Numbered from the stretch's first letter, positions 1 to 7,290 are shown. The stretch: DNA of 18,643 nucleotides from an uncultured Flavobacteriales bacterium (GCA_903899795.1 CAIUKX010000319.1:1-18643), one strand, 5' to 3'. Notes: generated by a model from the letters alone, not told the origin. Numbers and translations: made by a program.

Positions 1-984
1 GGAACAATGATAACTTATACAGCGACGCCAACAAACGGTGGTTCAACTCCGACTTATCAATGGGAGGTGAATGGATCGAATGTTTCAACTGGAGCGACTT
101 ACACTACTTCATCTGCTACAAACAATGATGTAGTAACTTGTGTGATGACTTCTAATGCTGCTTGTGCTAGTTCATCAACAGCAACTTCGTCCCCAATTAC
201 AATGACAATTAATCCAACAGTGACACCGGCAGTTGCAATAGCTGTAACTACAGGAACTAATCCTGCTTGTGCTGGCTCTGCAGTAGATTTCACAGCGACA
301 CCAACGAATGGAGGATCAGCACCAACATATCAATGGCAAGTGAATGGAACAAATGCAGGTACAGGTGCTACATTTACTAGTTCTTCATTAGCAAATAATG
401 ATATTGTTTCTTGTACACTGACTTCGAATGCAACTTGTGCTACAGCAACAACAGCAAACTCCAATACAATTGCAATGACGGTTGTTCCGTTACCGGTTAC
501 ACCAACGATTGCTCAAACTACAGTAGTAGGTGTAATTACCTTAACATCAAGTTCAACAAGTGGTAATCAATGGTATTACAATGGTACACCAATTGTAGGA
601 GCTACAGGACAAACGTATACTCCGACTCAAAATGGAAGTTATACGGTGGTTGTTTCGGCAAATGGATGTGCGTCTGCTACTTCTACGATTTCTTCTGTAG
701 GTGGTTTGGGATTGGCTGAACCTGCAAAAGCAGGAATCAACTTCCAGACCTATCCGAATCCAAGTAACGGAATGTTTACATTGTTATTCAGTACTTCAGA
801 TGTAAATGATTATACGGTTAAACTTCACAATGCTTTAGGTCAATTGATTTCACAAGAGGAATTGGTTGATTTTAACGGAGAGTATAAGAAAGTATACAAT
901 GTTTCTGAAAAAGGAAAAGGAGTTTATTTCTTGAGTATTTCTAATGGCAAAAGTGAATCGATCAAGAAAGTGATTGTTTACTAA
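1..984 (+). CDS. C-terminal part of a secreted Ig-like repeat protein with T9SS type A sorting domain (5' end outside window)
   Basis: The reading frame is open from the first base, so the ATG at base 7 is probably internal and this is the 3' end of a larger gene. Two Thr/Ser/Asn-rich Ig-like units with the pattern TATPTNGGS-x-PTYQW-x-VNG repeat with a 91-codon period. A third, different Ig-like module follows (QWYYNGTPI, then NGSYTVVVSANGC, about bases 570-675). The last ~83 residues (from about base 733) are a typical T9SS type A C-terminal sorting domain: the YPNPSNG start motif, a LHNALGQLI core, and a GVYFLSI...KKVIVY end. In this family the domain directs export across the outer membrane and is then cleaved. 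Cysteine pairs in each unit may form disulfides. I infer a large cell-surface or secreted adhesin-like protein; the specific ligand is unknown. A strong terminator follows. Confidence 0.88.
   Translation, partial: GTMITYTATPTNGGSTPTYQWEVNGSNVSTGATYTTSSATNNDVVTCVMTSNAACASSSTATSSPITMTINPTVTPAVAIAVTTGTNPACAGSAVDFTATPTNGGSAPTYQWQVNGTNAGTGATFTSSSLANNDIVSCTLTSNATCATATTANSNTIAMTVVPLPVTPTIAQTTVVGVITLTSSSTSGNQWYYNGTPIVGATGQTYTPTQNGSYTVVVSANGCASATSTISSVGGLGLAEPAKAGINFQTYPNPSNGMFTLLFSTSDVNDYTVKLHNALGQLISQEELVDFNGEYKKVYNVSEKGKGVYFLSISNGKSESIKKVIVY
19..507 (+). repeat. Two tandem 273-bp coding repeats (Ig-like units)
   Basis: The motif acagcgac at 19-26 recurs at 292-299, and the downstream codons align through the VTP linker (about 230 and 507). 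The offset is 273 nt, which is exactly 91 codons. The units are clearly related in protein but have diverged in DNA, so they are not a recent duplication. More units probably lie upstream of the window. Confidence 0.75.
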
Positions 985-1007
985 TCAATAAGAATAAATT
1001 GAATTGG

Positions 1008-1036
1008 AACCTCGGGAGAAATCTCGAGGTTTTTTT
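1008..1036 (+). terminator. Rho-independent terminator of the T9SS substrate gene
   Basis: A 10-bp stem starts with AACCTCG at 1008-1014 and pairs with CGAGGTT at 1025-1031. It is extended inward by G-T, G-C and A-T pairs and closed by a GAAA tetraloop (1018-1021). A run of T follows to 1036. It lies 24 nt after the stop codon. Confidence 0.9.
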
Positions 1037-1126
1037 GTGGAAAATAAATTAGAAATGATAACCTGCTTGGAAATCGTTTGAGGAACTCTAAATTAAGGTT
1101 GGAGAAAAGTTGTCAAGGCAGTGCTA

Positions 1127-1567
1127 TTATTCGTCGTTTTTTCTACAGTTACTACTGATACTATCCATAACCCTTTGTGAAAGTTCAATCTCTTCTGGGG
1201 TAATACCTGCCAAAGCAGTTTTTCTATTCATCTTTACGATCGTATCCACGGCATGAATAGTATTTTCTCCCAGTTCAGTAACGACAAGTTGAGATCGCCG
1301 GCGATCTGTTTTGTTGACTTTTCGCTTTAAATATTTTGCTTTAACCAATAATGTTATGATCCGGGTGACGGACGCACTGTCTTTAAATACAAGATCACTG
1401 ATTTCATTTTGAGTGATTTTTGGATTTTCAAGAATGCATTTGATAATGAGCCACTGATCAATTGTGATTGAAAATCCCTCTTCTTTTAATCGCTGCTGGG
1501 CGTATTGTCGATAGGTACGAATAGCACGATCAATTGAGTAAAAAAGTATATTTTCTAATTTTTCCAT
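1127..1567 (-). CDS. MarR-family transcriptional regulator
   Basis: 146 residues from the ATG at 1567, the usual size of the family. Visible features: an N-terminal helical dimerisation segment (LENILFYSIDRAIRTYRQYAQ), a helix-turn-helix (about residues 36-75, with ITQNEISDLVFKDSASVTRII), and the wing with the family signature DRRRSQLVVTELG. An ATG 54 bases upstream (1621) would add 18 residues with no family similarity and would place an inverted repeat inside the gene, so I prefer 1567. MarR proteins are usually dimeric repressors released by small molecules or oxidation; the ligand here cannot be read. The gene is divergent from the outer-membrane protein at 1812, which is the most likely target besides itself. 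The regulator and its promoter-overlapping inverted repeat suggest autoregulation. Confidence 0.9.
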   Translation of the reverse strand: MEKLENILFYSIDRAIRTYRQYAQQRLKEEGFSITIDQWLIIKCILENPKITQNEISDLVFKDSASVTRIITLLVKAKYLKRKVNKTDRRRSQLVVTELGENTIHAVDTIVKMNRKTALAGITPEEIELSQRVMDSISSNCRKNDE

Positions 1568-1575
1568 AGTTCTAT

Positions 1576-1591
1576 ATTGTAAATATACAAT
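1576..1591 (-). promoter_or_regulatory. Candidate MarR operator overlapping its own promoter
   Basis: The perfect inverted repeat ATTGTA-N4-TACAAT lies 8 bp upstream of the preferred MarR start. On the minus strand it overlaps TATATTTA (1580-1587), one mismatch from the Bacteroidota -7 element TAnnTTTG. MarR-family operators are commonly short dyads of this size, so repression of its own promoter is a reasonable inference. No good -33 TTG was seen at the expected spacing. Confidence 0.5.
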
Positions 1592-1664
1592 CTTTGAGTT
1601 ATTTATGGTGTTCAAATGCATCTTTCTTTTTAATACTGTTAGTCTTCATTGATAGATTTATTAT

Positions 1665-1707
1665 TGATTAATCATTAGTTGATATATCAATTAATTTTAA
1701 TTAGTTG
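1665..1707. promoter_or_regulatory. Cluster of palindromes in the marR / outer-membrane protein intergenic region
   Basis: Three AT-rich dyads lie side by side: TGATTAATCA (1665-1674, perfect), TTGATATATCAA (1679-1690, perfect), and a 9-bp inverted repeat with arms 1688-1696 and 1699-1707 (one G-T pair). They sit in the 244-bp gap between the divergent starts at 1567 and 1812, where operators are expected. AT-rich DNA gives palindromes by chance, so confidence is limited. Confidence 0.35.
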
Positions 1708-1769
1708 TTTTTAAAAGCTTTTTAAGCCATTCATGGAAATAAAATAACCATTCAAAAAAAATAATATTA

Positions 1770-1796
1770 TTGGAGTTGGATTAAGCTTTTCCTTTG
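1770..1796 (+). promoter_or_regulatory. Possible promoter of the outer-membrane beta-barrel gene
   Basis: TTG at 1770-1772 and TTCCTTTG at 1789-1796 (one mismatch to TAnnTTTG) are separated by 16 nt, ending 15 nt before the ATG. Spacing and -7 match are both slightly off. A purine-rich AAAGAAAGGAG touches the ATG directly, so its spacing is not that of a normal Shine-Dalgarno site. Confidence 0.3.
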
Positions 1797-1811
1797 TAAA
1801 AAAGAAAGGAG

Positions 1812-4259
1812 ATGGATACTAAACTCATTATTGGAATATTGTTTTCAAGTTTGATGACTTTATTTGTAGGAGCTCAAGATTTGGGTCACACAACTTATAC
1901 AGTAAAGGGAAAACTAGTGGATGAAAATTCCATTCCACAAAAAGATCTTCCTGTTTTTGTTTTGGCAGGTAAAGATTCATCCATTGTAAAAATGGGGATT
2001 TCAGGTGTAGATGGTGCTTACCAGTTTGAAGATCTGAATAAGGGAACGTACTTGGTCAAGATAGAAACAGCAACGGGTGACGTTGAGTTTGGACATCTGT
2101 TTCAGTTGGAGAGTGACCAAGAACTTGATCCATTAATAATCACTCGAAAAGAGCAAACCATTCAAGAGGTTGCAGTTGTCAAGAAAAAAAACTACCTGGA
2201 ACGTGAACAAGGAAAATTGATCTTGAATGTTGAGAACAGTATCAATTCAGCTGGTTCTTCTGCGTTTGAGTTGATAGAAAAGGCACCTGGCGTAAAAATA
2301 CAAGGAGATGATAATATCAACCTGAATGGCAAACAGGGAGTAGTTGTTTTAATCGATGGAAAACGAATTCCAATGACAGGTGCTGAATTGGCGAATTATT
2401 TAAGAGGAATTCCTTCAGGAACAATCGAAAAAATAGAATTGATTCATAATCCATCTGCCAAATATGATGCGGCCGGATCTGCAATTATTGATATCAAACT
2501 CAAGAAGAATACAAAGATGGGAATGAACGGTTCTTTTACTTCCAGTTTGGGACATGGTGTCTATCCGAAATTGAATGAAGGGATTGTTTTGAATTATAGA
2601 AATAAGAAACTGAATTTGTTCGGAAGTTACAATTATAGTTATCGAAAAGCTTTCAATAAATTGATCTTGGATAGAAAATTTTACTCACATGATTCTCTGC
2701 AAAGTGAGTATGCACAAAGTAATTATTTAGTCTTCCCGTTTAAAAATCAAGTGGCAAAAATGGGAATGGATTACACAATAGATTCGAAAAGAACAATTGG
2801 TGTGGTTCTGAACGGAGTGACCAATAAATTTAATCCGACAGGAACAAATACGACGGATGTGTTGAATGCCGGAGGAATTAAAACATCAAGTTTTGAGACA
2901 AATAATAATTCTCAGGATCTCTGGTATAATACATCTGCTAATCTAAATTATAAACAAAAGATAGATACCAATGGAACGGAATTGACGTGTGATTTTGATT
3001 ACGCTAGATACGGAAATAAAACGATTCAAAATTTTGAGACGGATTATTTTGATATCAATCATTCACAGTATAAAAACCCCTATTTGCTGTATGGTGATTT
3101 GAGAGGTAATTTATCGATTTACGCTGGGAAAATGGATTTTGTGAAACCACTCAAGGATGGAGTTTTTGAAGCGGGAGTCAAATCGAGTTACGTTGTTGCG
3201 GATAACAATTTAAAATTCTACAATGTTAGTACTGGAACAGCTCTGCTGGATACAACCAAGAGTAATCATTTTATTTATCAGGAAAACATCAACGCTATCT
3301 ATTCGAATTGGACCAAAGAGACTAAAAAATGGAATTTTAAATTGGGGATGCGAGTAGAAAATACAAATGTTGTAGGGAAACAACTGACATCATCCAAAGA
3401 ATTTAAAACAAACTATACACAATTGTTTCCAAATGTATCTACGACTTATAAGTTGAATGAAAATAACAGTTTCGATGTAAGTCTATACAGAAGGATAGAT
3501 CGTCCGAGTTACGATCAGCTTAATCCGTTTAAATTTTATTTGGATCCTACAACTTATAGGGAAGGTAATCCGTATTTACGTCCGCAAATTACTCAAACGG
3601 CCGAACTGGCTTATACCTGGAAGCAAAAGTATTACCTTTCATTTTCGGCATCCAGAACCACAAAAAGCATTACTGAAGTAATTGCTCCTTCATTGACACA
3701 GCAAAACGTTACGGTTCAAACTAATGTGAATTTGAAAAATGTGGATATCTATGCTGTGAATTTGTCTCTGCCTTTTGACATTACTAAATGGTGGTCATCA
3801 ACCAATAATTTTTCGGGTTATTTGGCACAATATACAGGTTATGTCTCCAAGACTCAAATTACGAAACAAGGAAATTATGTCTTTAATTTTAATTCAGTCA
3901 ACTCATTTAAATTAAGTAAAAACTATTCGGCTGAATTATCAGGAAGCTATCAATCACGTGAGATCTATGCTTATGATATCATTCACCCGATTTGGTCATT
4001 GAATGCAGGGATACAGACGAAAATCCTGAAAAATAAAGGCACTTTAAAATTGAATGTGACGGATTTATTGTTTACAAATAAAATTCGCGGAGATGTCACC
4101 TTTACCGACTATAGAGAATATTTCAAAGTATCGAGGGAAACTAGAGTGGCTAGATTGGCTTTCGTGTATAAGTTCGGTGATACGAATTCACAACCGAACA
4201 GAAGAAGAAATGGTGGTGCTGAAGATATAAAAGATAGGGTGAAAGGCGGAATGGGGTAG
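1812..4259 (+). CDS. Outer-membrane beta-barrel (TonB-receptor-like) protein with N-terminal carboxypeptidase-regulatory-like domain
   Basis: 815 residues. An N-terminal signal peptide (about 1-21, ending FVGAQ) is followed by a carboxypeptidase-regulatory-like beta-sandwich (about 29-112, YTVKGKLVDENS ... GTYLVKIETATG). A plug-like domain follows (about 140-232; FELIEKAPGVKI, VVLIDGKRIPMTG, SGTIEKIELIHNPSAKYDA). A long beta-barrel region with alternating aromatic strands then runs to about residue 795 (YRRIDRPSYDQLNPF, LRPQITQTAELAYTWK). This architecture matches the Bacteroidota 'outer membrane beta-barrel family protein' group related to TonB-dependent receptors. The protein ends in a short polar Arg/Asn/Gly-rich tail after the last strand VARLAFVYKFG. 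No classical TonB box was recognised, and the substrate cannot be deduced. An in-frame TAA at 1797-1799 excludes an earlier start. The divergent MarR gene may control it. Confidence 0.85.
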   Translation: MDTKLIIGILFSSLMTLFVGAQDLGHTTYTVKGKLVDENSIPQKDLPVFVLAGKDSSIVKMGISGVDGAYQFEDLNKGTYLVKIETATGDVEFGHLFQLESDQELDPLIITRKEQTIQEVAVVKKKNYLEREQGKLILNVENSINSAGSSAFELIEKAPGVKIQGDDNINLNGKQGVVVLIDGKRIPMTGAELANYLRGIPSGTIEKIELIHNPSAKYDAAGSAIIDIKLKKNTKMGMNGSFTSSLGHGVYPKLNEGIVLNYRNKKLNLFGSYNYSYRKAFNKLILDRKFYSHDSLQSEYAQSNYLVFPFKNQVAKMGMDYTIDSKRTIGVVLNGVTNKFNPTGTNTTDVLNAGGIKTSSFETNNNSQDLWYNTSANLNYKQKIDTNGTELTCDFDYARYGNKTIQNFETDYFDINHSQYKNPYLLYGDLRGNLSIYAGKMDFVKPLKDGVFEAGVKSSYVVADNNLKFYNVSTGTALLDTTKSNHFIYQENINAIYSNWTKETKKWNFKLGMRVENTNVVGKQLTSSKEFKTNYTQLFPNVSTTYKLNENNSFDVSLYRRIDRPSYDQLNPFKFYLDPTTYREGNPYLRPQITQTAELAYTWKQKYYLSFSASRTTKSITEVIAPSLTQQNVTVQTNVNLKNVDIYAVNLSLPFDITKWWSSTNNFSGYLAQYTGYVSKTQITKQGNYVFNFNSVNSFKLSKNYSAELSGSYQSREIYAYDIIHPIWSLNAGIQTKILKNKGTLKLNVTDLLFTNKIRGDVTFTDYREYFKVSRETRVARLAFVYKFGDTNSQPNRRRNGGAEDIKDRVKGGMG

Positions 4260-4262
4260 CTT

Positions 4263-4343
4263 CTTGTTTTTGCAAGTTTCAAGGATGCTTGAAAGGACTA
4301 CTTGGTTCAATGATTCTTGTATCAGGTTATTGGACTGAGTAGT
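4263..4343 (+). other. Three successive stem-loops in the 3' region of the outer-membrane protein gene
   Basis: CTTG/CAAG lies at 4263-4276. A 7-bp hairpin TTTCAAG-gatg-CTTGAAA lies at 4277-4294. A longer stem pairs 4297-4311 with 4329-4343: all 15 positions pair, three of them as G-T. They precede the terminator at 4367. They may protect the mRNA 3' end or be a degraded palindromic repeat. Confidence 0.5.
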
Positions 4344-4366
4344 CACTTTGCATTTTGTTTTCACTG

Positions 4367-4411
4367 GGAAAGCTTTTTTGATCTGGGGAGGTCAAAAGAG
4401 CTTTCCTCTTT
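4367..4411 (+). terminator. Terminator of the outer-membrane protein gene, overlapping the end of the convergent DUF58 gene
   Basis: Arms 4367-4383 and 4390-4406 pair over 17 positions (two G-T pairs) around a 6-nt loop, followed by a T-rich tract TCTTTTT. The 3' arm contains the stop codon and last codons of the minus-strand gene that ends at 4392. On the minus strand no T-run follows, so it is best read as a plus-strand terminator. Confidence 0.75.
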
Positions 4412-5312
4412 TTATAAGGTATTGTAATAGAATTTGGTTGTATCCTTCGTTGATGTCAGCCGGCATAAAATCAATTTGATAAGTGGCACAACGGAGTTTC
4501 AATTCGTTGAAATACTTGCCGATGGATTCAATGTATTTTTCACGAATTTGAGCCGGCTGTAACTTCATACGTTCACCCGTTTCCATATCTACGAGCGTAT
4601 ACGGACGATTGTCGAGATTAAAATCGACCTCTAATTTTTTATCGATAACATGGAATACAATGACTTCATGTTTGTTGTGTTTTAAATGTTGTAATGCCTG
4701 AAAGAATTCATCCGATCGGCTGGGATCATCCAGTAAATCTGAAAAAATAATCACCAAACTTCTTTTGTGGCTAAGTTCTGCTAAATCATGAAGAGCCAGA
4801 ATAGCATTGGTTTCTTTTTTCATTTCTTCCGAATATTCCAGCATTCTCTTTTCCAGTTCGCTGTACAAATAGCGATGGTGCATGATGGAAGATTTTGCTT
4901 CGGTATGCAACTCTAATTTATCCGAAAAAAGAGAAATTCCAACCGCATCTCTTTGCTTCTTGAGCATTTCAATCAAAGAAGCTGCAGCATAAATAGAAAA
5001 TTCTAATTTATTGAGATCTTTGGATTTTGGGAAAAGCATCGAGCTGGAACAATCGATTACAATCTGGCAGCGAAGATTTGTTTCCTCTTCGTACTTCTTG
5101 GTGAAGATTTTTCCGCTGCGAGCGTAGAGTTTCCAGTCGATGTGACGGGTTGATTCTCCGGAATTGTACAAACGATGTTCAGCAAATTCAACGGAAAATC
5201 CATGAAAAGGACTTTTGTGCATTCCTGTAATAAATCCTTCAACTACTTGTTTTGCCAGTAATTCAAGGTTTCCGAATTGCGCCAGTTTTAGTCGATTTAT
5301 CTCTTTACTCAT
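4392..5312 (-). CDS. DUF58 / von Willebrand factor A-like domain protein
   Basis: 306 residues. The DUF58 signature is clear at residues 52-75 (GESTRHIDWKLYARSGKIF ... KYEEE). A VWA-like fold follows, with a MIDAS-type metal motif DCSSS at 87-91, a hydrophobic strand and SD at 188-192 (VIIFSD), and a final strand EVIVFHVID at 216-224. No signal peptide or membrane helix is visible, so a cytoplasmic protein is expected. DUF58 proteins often sit beside a MoxR AAA ATPase and Bat-type VWA proteins and are thought to act with MoxR as chaperone-like modules. No MoxR gene lies next to this copy, so a partner must be encoded elsewhere. The gene is convergent with the receptor gene and divergent from the MutS-like gene. 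An FNR-type box lies upstream of its predicted promoter. Confidence 0.88.
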   Translation of the reverse strand: MSKEINRLKLAQFGNLELLAKQVVEGFITGMHKSPFHGFSVEFAEHRLYNSGESTRHIDWKLYARSGKIFTKKYEEETNLRCQIVIDCSSSMLFPKSKDLNKLEFSIYAAASLIEMLKKQRDAVGISLFSDKLELHTEAKSSIMHHRYLYSELEKRMLEYSEEMKKETNAILALHDLAELSHKRSLVIIFSDLLDDPSRSDEFFQALQHLKHNKHEVIVFHVIDKKLEVDFNLDNRPYTLVDMETGERMKLQPAQIREKYIESIGKYFNELKLRCATYQIDFMPADINEGYNQILLQYLIKRGKLF

Positions 5313-5317
5313 GGTGA

Positions 5318-5325
5318 TAAAGATA
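5318..5325 (-). promoter_or_regulatory. Probable -7 element of the DUF58 gene
   Basis: The minus strand reads TATCTTTA, one mismatch to TAnnTTTG, and ends 5 nt before the ATG at 5312. This predicts a transcription start at or just before the start codon. The weak final base would be consistent with a promoter that needs an activator. Confidence 0.45.
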
Positions 5326-5344
5326 GTGATTTTTTCATTTGTAG

Positions 5345-5364
5345 GGTTTGATCGTGATCAAACC
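5345..5364. promoter_or_regulatory. FNR/CRP-family type binding site (perfect 9-bp dyad)
   Basis: GGTTTGATC and GATCAAACC are perfect inverted arms with 2 nt between them. The core is TTGAT-CGTG-ATCAA (5348-5361), which equals the textbook FNR consensus TTGAT-N4-ATCAA. Its centre (5354.5) is 42.5 bp upstream of the DUF58 start codon, about -41.5 if transcription starts at 5313. That is the class II activator position for CRP/FNR proteins. The regulator itself is not in this window. Confidence 0.6.
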
Positions 5365-5412
5365 ATTTTTAGGCAATATACTATAGTTAACAACAAATAT
5401 TTAATTTGTAAT

Positions 5413-5433
5413 TTTCAATCTGCAATCTGCAAT
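5413..5433 (+). repeat. Heptanucleotide tandem repeat (about three copies)
   Basis: Units of the form nnnCAAT repeat with period 7: tttCAAT, ctgCAAT, ctgCAAT. They lie between the FNR-type box and the -7 element of the MutS-like gene. Such short repeats can change length by slippage, but only a few copies are present. Confidence 0.6.
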
Positions 5434-5443
5434 TTAATTTCAG

Positions 5444-5451
5444 TAGTTTTG
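5444..5451 (+). promoter_or_regulatory. Probable -7 element of the MutS-like gene
   Basis: TAGTTTTG matches TAnnTTTG exactly and ends 14 nt before the GTG start at 5466. I could not find a TTG at the usual -33 spacing. Confidence 0.45.
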
Positions 5452-5465
5452 AAGAAAAATAAATT

Positions 5466-7235
5466 GTGAAAGCCGAATCGTATTATTCAAATCGTATCAA
5501 AGACTTAGAGGGACGTTTAAAAATCGTTCAAAAGAAATATAATTACTTAACTTTTCTAAGATTGATTTTCTTTTTACTAGCAGGAAATTCAATCTTTTTT
5601 TTGTGGGGAACTTTTGCAATGGCACCAGCATTTGTTGTTTCTTTTGGGCTTTTTCTATATGTCGTTCATTTATCGGTGGATGCAAAGTATCAAAGGGATA
5701 AAGTACTTACGTTGTTGAAGATTAATTCCAATGAATCGGCTGTTCTCAAAGGTGATTGGTCCATGTTTGAAGATGGAATAGAATTCAGAGACGGGAAACA
5801 TCCTTTTACGTTCGATATGGATGTTTTCGGAAAAAAAAGTGTCTTTCAATTACTGAACAGAACTGTTTCAATCCAAGGAAAAAATAAGCTCGCGAGTACA
5901 CTGTCCAATGGAACTTCAGCAATAAAAACATACAATGCGTGCATTGAAGAATTATCGAGTGATTTGGACTGGTCTCAGGAATTTATTGCTGAAGGGTTGG
6001 TTCGAAAAAAAGAAGCAGATAATCAAGGTACATTGAATTCTTTAACCAAAGTTGAGATTGAGTTACCAGCTTCGATGCAGTTTTTAAAAATAATCTTACC
6101 TGTGATTGCCATTTCTGCAACAGTATTGATGACAATTGAGCTGCTTCCTGTTGCTTATTTTGGGGTGATTATCGTTTTGGTAATGTCGCCGATAGGTAAG
6201 AATGCCCGTAAAACATCACACATGGCTCAGGTATTGACTTTTCAGTCGAACAGGGTAAAAACAATTTTAAAACAATTGGAATTATACCATAAATTACAAC
6301 CGAAAAATCCATTGTTCAAAGCGGAGCAGGAGATTCTTCTTGATCAGGAAAAAGGGGTTATGGCTGAAATTCAAACATTGGATAAAATCATGAAAAGATT
6401 CGATTTTCGAATGAATTTTCTGATGGGATTTATTTTGAATTTCTTTTTCGCTTGGGATTTTCGTGTTCTTTCGCAGATGAAGAACTGGTTAGAGAAAAAC
6501 AAAGGAAATCTCACTCAATGGGAAGATAAATTGGCGGAAATAGAAGTTTGGATTTCGGGAGCTATTTTCAAATTTAATAATCAGGATGCTGTTTATGCGG
6601 TTATAAATGAAGCTTCGGAGGCGGTAGAAATAAAAGAATTGAGACATCCTTTCGTCGATATAGAAAAATGTATCCCGAATGATGTTTTATTGGCAGATAA
6701 AGAAAATTTCATCATCATTACAGGGCCGAATATGGCTGGAAAGAGTACCTATCTAAGAAGTCTTGGTTTGACTTTTATGTTGGCGAATGCAGGTTTTCCC
6801 GTATTGGCAAAAAAATGTGAGCTACCTCGTTTGAAATTGTATTCGAGTATGCGTACAAGTGATGATTTAACGGAGGAGAGTTCTTATTTTCATGCGGAAT
6901 TGATCCGTTTACGTTTCATCATGAATGCAATTGAAAGAGGAGAAAAAATATTCATCATTTTGGATGAAATTTTGAAAGGAACCAACAGTAAGGATAAGGA
7001 AATTGGTTCAGCAAAATTTTTAGAAAAACTAAAACGATTGAATTCCAAAGGAATTATTGCGACCCATGATTTATCGTTATGTAATTTATCGGATCAGGAT
7101 GCTGCCTTTAAAAACATGTGTTTTGATTCTATAATCAACGGAGAAAGTTTAACCTTTGATTACAAAATCAGACAGGGAGTTTGTCAGAACATGAATGCTT
7201 CGTTCCTGTTGAAACAAATGAAATTAGTAGACTGA
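5466..7235 (+). CDS. Membrane-associated MutS-like ATPase
   Basis: 589 residues starting with GTG at 5466; an in-frame stop at 5460-5462 excludes an earlier start, and the next Met (residue 52) would cut off the first helix. The C-terminal third is a MutS-type ABC ATPase: Walker A GPNMAGKST (420-428), the segment MRTSDDLTEESSYFHAEL (462-479), Walker B IFIILDE (495-501), and ATHDL (532-536). The N-terminal half has hydrophobic hairpins at about 28-70 and 206-243 and a hydrophobic stretch at 316-332, so it is probably membrane-anchored. The mismatch-recognition domain of true MutS (with the Phe-x-Glu motif) is absent. The central part resembles the MutS core/lever region (residues ~260-370). 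It is therefore a MutS-related protein, not the mismatch repair MutS. Its role is not established; DNA or RNA structure handling near the membrane is speculation. Confidence 0.87.
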   Translation: MKAESYYSNRIKDLEGRLKIVQKKYNYLTFLRLIFFLLAGNSIFFLWGTFAMAPAFVVSFGLFLYVVHLSVDAKYQRDKVLTLLKINSNESAVLKGDWSMFEDGIEFRDGKHPFTFDMDVFGKKSVFQLLNRTVSIQGKNKLASTLSNGTSAIKTYNACIEELSSDLDWSQEFIAEGLVRKKEADNQGTLNSLTKVEIELPASMQFLKIILPVIAISATVLMTIELLPVAYFGVIIVLVMSPIGKNARKTSHMAQVLTFQSNRVKTILKQLELYHKLQPKNPLFKAEQEILLDQEKGVMAEIQTLDKIMKRFDFRMNFLMGFILNFFFAWDFRVLSQMKNWLEKNKGNLTQWEDKLAEIEVWISGAIFKFNNQDAVYAVINEASEAVEIKELRHPFVDIEKCIPNDVLLADKENFIIITGPNMAGKSTYLRSLGLTFMLANAGFPVLAKKCELPRLKLYSSMRTSDDLTEESSYFHAELIRLRFIMNAIERGEKIFIILDEILKGTNSKDKEIGSAKFLEKLKRLNSKGIIATHDLSLCNLSDQDAAFKNMCFDSIINGESLTFDYKIRQGVCQNMNASFLLKQMKLVD

Positions 7236-7245
7236 TGATAATTAT

Positions 7246-7290
7246 GAATTTTGAATGTTTAATAAAAATTCAAAATTCAAAATTCAAATT
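7246..7290. repeat. Heptamer tandem repeat and hairpin between convergent genes
   Basis: AAAATTC repeats with period 7 about 3.7 times at 7265-7290, running into the stop codon of the LolA gene (7289-7291). Upstream, GAATTTTGAAT (7246-7256) is complementary to ATTCAAAATTC (7268-7278) and forms an 11-bp stem with an 11-nt loop. It is the only structure in the 53-bp gap between the convergent mutS-like and lolA genes, but it is too AT-rich to be a confident terminator. Confidence 0.5.

Noticed and set aside
19..507. Repeat pair at the left edge considered as a CRISPR or mobile repeat
   Set aside because: The period is exactly 91 codons in a coding frame and the units are protein repeats; there is no spacer pattern.
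1568..1621. Longer MarR start at 1621
   Set aside because: The additional 18 residues do not fit the family and would place the operator-like dyad inside the gene.
5345..5370. The FNR-type dyad followed by ATTTTT read as a terminator
   Set aside because: It lies between divergent gene starts, no gene ends there, and the 2-nt spacer is poor for a hairpin.
5215..5469. 84-residue plus-strand ORF spanning the DUF58 start and the intergenic region
   Set aside because: It runs antisense to the DUF58 coding start and through the FNR-type box and heptamer repeat. Its composition is not protein-like and it has no start signal.
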